Below the pieces are notes generated by a model. That model did no database searches and was not told where the DNA came from. It saw nothing but the letters and a program-made list of their open reading frames with translations. The position numbers and the translations under genes were made by a program. Shown in pieces: positions 59,449 through 64,000 of a DNA stretch of 64,000 nt. Origin of the DNA: Fibrobacter succinogenes (lineage in GTDB: Bacteria; Fibrobacterota; Fibrobacteria; Fibrobacterales; Fibrobacteraceae); assembly GCA_902800345.1 (NCBI GenBank), contig CADCDO010000063.1:1-64000 (forward strand), given 5' to 3'. Position 1 is the stretch's first letter. Each line of letters begins with the position of its first letter.

Positions 59449-62001
59449 GTGATTCGCTCAAAAAAATGGTTTAAAGCGTCTGTTTCCCTGCTAGCGGCTT
59501 TCGGGTCGGCATTTATTGTCTCCTGCGCCGATGACAATGGTGAACTTCCTGTTATGGTGCCTATGTCAGAATCGGTAGGCTCTTGTGAAGCTCTGAATAA
59601 TTGCATTTCTTCTGGGAATGTTCCGAAAGGCAATCAGTCTAGCAGTAGTATAGTCAGTGGACTCTCCTGGAGTCAAAGTTTTGATACGACATGGCGCATT
59701 GATGGAACGGATACGATACGTGTTATCGATACGATTTATCTGCCTCCTGATACTTCTATCCAGTGGGTCGGCCAATCTGCGTTACGTATAACGGAAATCG
59801 CTCCGTTGAACTTGGACTGGATGGATGAAAATGGAGACGATCCTTCTTGGGTGGAGCTTTATAACTCCAGCGATAAGGATGTTGACCTGAAGGGCTACGT
59901 GCTTATCGAAAATTTGCAGAAGCTTCGCGAAAAGGATAAGAAGATCCGCAAGTTTGTATTTGGAAGCGATATTATCAAGGCGAAGTCCTTTAAGGTTGTC
60001 TTCTGCGACGGTAAAAATATTTCCGCTGTAAAGAGCGAAGACAAAGACGGCCGTCATACGCGTCCGCATGCAGACTGGAAGCTGGACAAGCATGGCGGCA
60101 CGGTTTACCTTTTGGATGTGTATAACGGAATCCGCGACTCGGTCGATTATCCTGAACTGAGTCCGGGCATTAGCTGGGGTATTGTCGATGGCGGTTACTG
60201 GAAATATTTCGATAAGCCGACTCCGGAAAAAGCGAATACCGCAGAAAAAGGCTATGACGAAATTGTTCCTGTTGCGGACATGAGCAGTCTCAAGTCCGGA
60301 TTCTATAGCGAACCGTTTACGTTGAATCCGCCTGCTCTTGAAGAAGGCGTAAAGCTCCGCTGCACGACCAATGGTTCCGTGCCGACGGAAAACTCTCCGG
60401 AATTCAACTCTCCGAAGAAGATTGATCACAACATGGCCTTCCGTTGCGCTGCGTTCAAGAAAGGCGCTCTTTCGAACAAGGTTACCACCCGCACGTTCTT
60501 CATTGATGAAGACCAGGTGAGAATGCCTATAGTCGCCATCAGCGTCGATTCCAGTTTCTTCCAGAAACATTATATCAAGACATCTTGCTCCTCTCCTAAG
60601 GGCTGCCCCGATAGTGCCGGTCTCTATGCCGATGTCGAAATTCCGGTTCATATCGAATATTTCGAAAAGGGTTCTTCTACGAAAGACGGTGCTACTTGGG
60701 AAAAGGATGCCGGTATTTCTTTGATGGGTGGCTGGAGCCGCTTGAACGATAAAAAGTCCGTTTCTATCCGTCTCCGTGAAATTTATGAAGACGGCAGCAT
60801 CAATTATCCGTTGTTTGAAACTCGCAAGGGTGTGAATGACAAATACAGATCTTTCAACCTCCGTAATAACGGTAACCGCTTTGTGAGCGACTACATTGGC
60901 GATGCTGTTGGCGGCGCGATTCTTGAAGGAAGCGGAGTGGATTACCAGAGAAGCCGCCAGGTGGTGGTGTTCTATAACGGCAAGTACTATGGCATTCACG
61001 ACATGCGTGAGCGTTTCAACAAGCACTTTGTGGAAACAAACTACAATATTGATGCCAACACGGTGAACTTTGTCAAGCATTTGGGCCAGGAAGTCGAGGC
61101 CAGCAGCGGCACCATTGATTCTTATATGGACATGCTGCATTTCGTTGGAACCGCAAATTTTGAAGGCGAAAACAATAAGGATTACGCACAGGCGAAGGCT
61201 TTGCTGGACGTGGGCAACCTTGCCGATTACATGGCTGCGGAAATTTATATCCACAATGGTGACTGGCCGAACAACAACGTGCGCGCCTGGTCCGCTCCGG
61301 ATCATCCGTGGAAGTTCATGCTTTATGACGTGGACCACGGTTTTGACTGGATGTGGGGCGTGAACGATAAGGAATTCCATCAGGATATCAACATGTTCGA
61401 GTGGATCAAGAAGGGTGGCGGAAACAATCCGTGCAAAAAAGAAGGCTGCTTCGCGAACCTTTACTTGAAACTTATTGAAAACCCGGATTTCAAGCGCCTG
61501 TTCATCAACCGTTCTGCCGTTATTCTTAATAGTTACGCGAACGGCAACAATGTGGAAAAGGTTGTCAACGAAATGACGTCGAAGATTGATAATGCCGAAA
61601 TGGAACGCGACCTTGCCAAGTTCAAACAGAACGAAAAGTATTATGAGAACTGGTGTGGACATGGATTCAGCAAGGACGGTGCCTGCATCAAGCAGTGGGC
61701 TAAGGAACATCGTGATTCCAAGGTTATTCAGGAATACAAGCAGGAATTCGGTCTGAGCGACATGATTACCGTGACGATCAAGGCTTCCGGAAATGGACAG
61801 GTGCTTATGGAAGGCATGAAACTCCCGGGCAAGTCCGAAAGTACGGATTACAAGGGCAAATTCTTCGGTGGCGTGAAGATGGAACTCACAGCTGTCTCGG
61901 CTGAAAACTCATCGTTTATCAAGTGGAGCGACGGCTCTAAGGATAACCCGCGTTTGGTAAGCCCGAAGGATGGAGATACCTTTACGGCTGAGTTCAAGTA
62001 A
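59449..62001 (+). CDS. CotH-family lipoprotein with lamin-tail domain
   Basis: About 850 residues. The best start is GTG 59449 behind aggtgg, with GTG 59440 as alternative. Signal: VSLLAAFGSAFIVSC, lipobox Cys near 25. An LTD (lamin-tail) domain lies near ~105-250 (LRITEIAPLNLDWMDENGDD, SWVELYNSSDKDVDLKGYV). A chitobiase/FN3-like repeat follows, then the CotH kinase-like domain (~360-740: RSRQVVVFYNGKYYGIHDMR, ERFNKHFVETNYNIDANTVN, PWKFMLYDVDHGFDW). The C-terminus has an InlB/bacterial repeat-like fold (SFIKWSDGSKDNPRLVSPKD). CotH proteins phosphorylate coat or surface proteins; Fibrobacterota carry many with unknown targets. Confidence 0.88.
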   Translation: MIRSKKWFKASVSLLAAFGSAFIVSCADDNGELPVMVPMSESVGSCEALNNCISSGNVPKGNQSSSSIVSGLSWSQSFDTTWRIDGTDTIRVIDTIYLPPDTSIQWVGQSALRITEIAPLNLDWMDENGDDPSWVELYNSSDKDVDLKGYVLIENLQKLREKDKKIRKFVFGSDIIKAKSFKVVFCDGKNISAVKSEDKDGRHTRPHADWKLDKHGGTVYLLDVYNGIRDSVDYPELSPGISWGIVDGGYWKYFDKPTPEKANTAEKGYDEIVPVADMSSLKSGFYSEPFTLNPPALEEGVKLRCTTNGSVPTENSPEFNSPKKIDHNMAFRCAAFKKGALSNKVTTRTFFIDEDQVRMPIVAISVDSSFFQKHYIKTSCSSPKGCPDSAGLYADVEIPVHIEYFEKGSSTKDGATWEKDAGISLMGGWSRLNDKKSVSIRLREIYEDGSINYPLFETRKGVNDKYRSFNLRNNGNRFVSDYIGDAVGGAILEGSGVDYQRSRQVVVFYNGKYYGIHDMRERFNKHFVETNYNIDANTVNFVKHLGQEVEASSGTIDSYMDMLHFVGTANFEGENNKDYAQAKALLDVGNLADYMAAEIYIHNGDWPNNNVRAWSAPDHPWKFMLYDVDHGFDWMWGVNDKEFHQDINMFEWIKKGGGNNPCKKEGCFANLYLKLIENPDFKRLFINRSAVILNSYANGNNVEKVVNEMTSKIDNAEMERDLAKFKQNEKYYENWCGHGFSKDGACIKQWAKEHRDSKVIQEYKQEFGLSDMITVTIKASGNGQVLMEGMKLPGKSESTDYKGKFFGGVKMELTAVSAENSSFIKWSDGSKDNPRLVSPKDGDTFTAEFK

Positions 62002-62011
62002 ACTATAATGG

Positions 62012-62042
62012 AGCGCCGCATGAAAATTCATCGGCGCTTTTA
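62012..62042 (+). terminator. Rho-independent terminator 1 after the CotH gene
   Basis: agcgccg, long loop (gcatgaaaattcat), cggcgct, then tttta. Confidence 0.8.
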
Positions 62043-62047
62043 TCGTG

Positions 62048-62080
62048 AATCCGCAACTAATCTTGGTTGCGGATTTTTTT
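62048..62080 (+). terminator. Rho-independent terminator 2
   Basis: aatccgcaac, loop taatcttg, gttgcggatt, then ttttttt. Tandem with the previous terminator. Confidence 0.88.
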
Positions 62081-62203
62081 ATACGTAAACGATAAATTTA
62101 TTATACAAAAAAAACGTTATTTGATGCTTATAAAGTTGTATATTTACCCTATCTGTATTTTTTAGTGTAAATTTTTGGTGTCGGGCGATGAGGAGGAAAT
62201 CCT

Positions 62204-64000
62204 GTGAGATTAGTTTGCCTTGGCATCCTGTTGTCGTTTGTCCTGTCGTTTGCGCAAATTAGCGTCGAAGTAAAGGACGAACAGGCGTATAATCCGAATA
62301 TGCTTGGCCTGCGGGCCCGTGTTGTCAACAGTTCTGGCCAGAGCTATGACAACGTGACAGTCAATATTTTGTTGAAAAAGAACAACGCGTCAGAGACGTA
62401 TGCGTTGGACGCCTATTATACGGAAGACTGGAACTGTACGATTGCTGAACAGTCCGGCGAATATGTTGTCGTGAAAATGGTTATCCCGCATATCGGGGCA
62501 GGAACGTCTCCGAACGAGAGTGGCGTAAGTGTTGGAATCCACCGTACCGGTTGGCAAGCGTTGCCGAAGTCGAGCGAGAACGGATATCCGTCTGGAATCG
62601 CGTTCACGACGGCGCTCAATTATAGCGTCTATCAGGGAGACGTGCTGATAGGCGGAACCTCTTATACAGACCCGAGTTCGTTGGTCCCGAGCCTGCGTTT
62701 TGTGGGGGTGCAACCGGTAAAAGGTCTTGATAAAGGAAATGTCTGGATTCCTTCGTGGATTGAAATTGAAAATTATGGGATGATTCCTGCGGATTTGGGT
62801 GACCTTACGTTAGAATGGCCCACGAGCATGGGTGTCGTTTCTAGCGTAGTTTCTAGTGCGACGTTGCAACCCGGAAAAAGAATACGTATCTGTGTGGAAC
62901 AGTTGCACTGCCCAGACGATGATGTCGTTGCTACTATACCTATGCTTCCTTTGGAAAATACCTTTGGGGAGATTCTTCTTCGTTATAATTCTCTTGCTAT
63001 GGATTACTTGTCTTGGGGGCCGAATGATGGCGTTCTTGCTGCTGAAGCACGTAGCGCGAATATTCAATACACAAGAATTCGATTCAGGCATGGTTTTGTT
63101 GATGAATTTTGGAATATGGTATGGAATGGTATTTTCTTCAAAAAGATTGACGGAAAATGGTACAGTTACAAAACGGCGGAATATGATGCTAATACAATTT
63201 ATAGGCCTGGTCCTATCTCTTATCAGAACAACGAAGAATTGTGTATGGATGATTCCGGACTGAAAACGGTTAAGTTTGCATGGCATCCAGTAGATGAAGC
63301 TATAGGTTATAATTTGATTGTAAAAAAATCTGATGGATCGATTGTCTTTAATCAGTTTATTCACCATTTTAGTCACAAACTAAAATTAGGCGAAGGAACG
63401 TACCTATGGAGTGTTAGTGCTGTTTTTAAAGATAATCAGTATACTATAAGCAATCCTTGGATGGATCATTATATAATTTGGAAAACAAAAAGTCTTGCGC
63501 CTTGTTCGACAATCACTGATGAGGTATACTTGCAAGTTCCTCAGTATGGAGTCCATAAAGATACAAGGATGTTAGTTCCTAACTGGGGTGAACTGGCTGA
63601 ATACCCCGAAATATCTTGGGATCATCCAGATGTATTTGTTTACAAATTTGGTTATGAGTTTTCGATTAACAATATTATTTTAGGAAATCCTCTTTTTTAT
63701 GAAGTGGATTCACGTTGTTGGGCTGTAGGAATCCAAATACTCAACGCTTATTATCATGGCAATTTAACACAGGATGAAATCAAGTTTTACGGGAAAACGG
63801 TAGGATTTGAAAATGTGACTACGATGTTAGGAACTCATTCAAGGGATGAACGAGATAAAATCATCTCTCCTTTTGTACTTAAAGATTTGGGATCAGGTTA
63901 TGCCCCAGAGGTTTATGTCACTTTGAAATGGGCTTTGCAAATAGATGATTCTCGGTTGGTTCATGGAGGATTCGATGGAGGTCCTTTTGATCCTGATTTT
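62204..64000 (+). CDS. Secreted protein with FN3-like and C39-like peptidase regions (3' end outside window)
   Basis: The frame starts at GTG 62204 after gaggaggaaat and stays open to the window end (~599 codons). Signal: LGILLSFVLSFAQ. The first ~190 residues (LGLRARVVNSSGQSYDNVTV, GGTSYTDPSSLVPSL) suggest a carbohydrate-binding or CBM/FN3-like domain; ~330-430 holds FAWHPVDEAIGYNLIVKKSD, a clear FN3-type segment. Around 505-525, SRCWAVGIQILNAYYHGNLT resembles the CWxxxxxxxxxYYG start of C39/papain-like cysteine peptidases, with the candidate Cys. Later residues turn AT-rich. It is incomplete, and possible His/Asp catalytic residues lie outside or were not identified. Confidence 0.65.
   Translation, partial: MRLVCLGILLSFVLSFAQISVEVKDEQAYNPNMLGLRARVVNSSGQSYDNVTVNILLKKNNASETYALDAYYTEDWNCTIAEQSGEYVVVKMVIPHIGAGTSPNESGVSVGIHRTGWQALPKSSENGYPSGIAFTTALNYSVYQGDVLIGGTSYTDPSSLVPSLRFVGVQPVKGLDKGNVWIPSWIEIENYGMIPADLGDLTLEWPTSMGVVSSVVSSATLQPGKRIRICVEQLHCPDDDVVATIPMLPLENTFGEILLRYNSLAMDYLSWGPNDGVLAAEARSANIQYTRIRFRHGFVDEFWNMVWNGIFFKKIDGKWYSYKTAEYDANTIYRPGPISYQNNEELCMDDSGLKTVKFAWHPVDEAIGYNLIVKKSDGSIVFNQFIHHFSHKLKLGEGTYLWSVSAVFKDNQYTISNPWMDHYIIWKTKSLAPCSTITDEVYLQVPQYGVHKDTRMLVPNWGELAEYPEISWDHPDVFVYKFGYEFSINNIILGNPLFYEVDSRCWAVGIQILNAYYHGNLTQDEIKFYGKTVGFENVTTMLGTHSRDERDKIISPFVLKDLGSGYAPEVYVTLKWALQIDDSRLVHGGFDGGPFDPDF

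Noticed and set aside
62810-63376. Minus-strand frame of 188 codons near the right end
   Set aside because: It is the antisense of the incomplete secreted protein whose plus frame is open with a signal peptide and good ribosome site.

Overview
The window looks like a chromosomal segment from a Fibrobacter-type bacterium (Fibrobacterota). This rests on Ser-rich lipoproteins, OmpA proteins with thrombospondin-3 repeats, CotH-family lipoproteins, futalosine-pathway menaquinone genes, and abundant short intergenic repeats. It is an inference from gene style; no rRNA is present. Housekeeping genes are moderately GC-rich. The block from about 600 to 9640 is clearly AT-rich.

Layout. 1-591 is the tail of a degraded type IIG restriction-modification-like gene with repeat DNA inserted in frame. 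625-9624 is one tight same-strand run: SIR2, HerA, an ABC/RecF-type ATPase, an HNH nuclease, a NERD protein, a double CoiA-like protein and a small winged-helix protein. It is a probable composite anti-phage operon and the main point of interest. 9652-15224 continues as an accessory zone: a PD-(D/E)xK/RAMA/DUF4357 fusion, an AlbA_2/HATPase protein with a minisatellite linker, a helical orphan, dinD, and a winged-helix remnant among palindromes and direct repeats.

15389-37946 is mostly core genome: purD and purE, envelope lipoproteins and a barrel protein, tRNA-Arg, rimO, a SPOR lipoprotein, a subtilase, an RsbU-like phosphatase, rpsU-yqeY, a GAF/AAA+ regulator lacking GAFTGA, a LysR regulator, tyrS-pfkB-mqnB, mqnD and an Hc1-like nucleoid protein.

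38103-50266 encodes a probable trans-envelope machine: OmpA, barrel-TPR, a giant TPR protein, ExbB, two ExbD-like proteins, an AgmX/TonB-like protein and an outer membrane barrel. The ExbB is internally short. The first ExbD lacks the membrane aspartate. 50420-56282 is a lipoprotein gene followed by the rod-shape operon mreB-mreC-mreD-mrdA-rodA. 56728-64000 holds comF, tRNA-Ser, a GAF-HD-GYP protein, a tRNA-Phe 3' fragment, a CotH lipoprotein and an incomplete secreted protein with a C39-like cysteine peptidase signature.

The intergenic spaces carry at least three repeat families: CGTCATCCTGAG-bounded elements, degenerate TAACCACTAATCACT arrays that form long hairpins, and GTAGAACTTAGAGCTTAG boxes. 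Two clear promoters share a TTGAC-17 bp-TATATT architecture.
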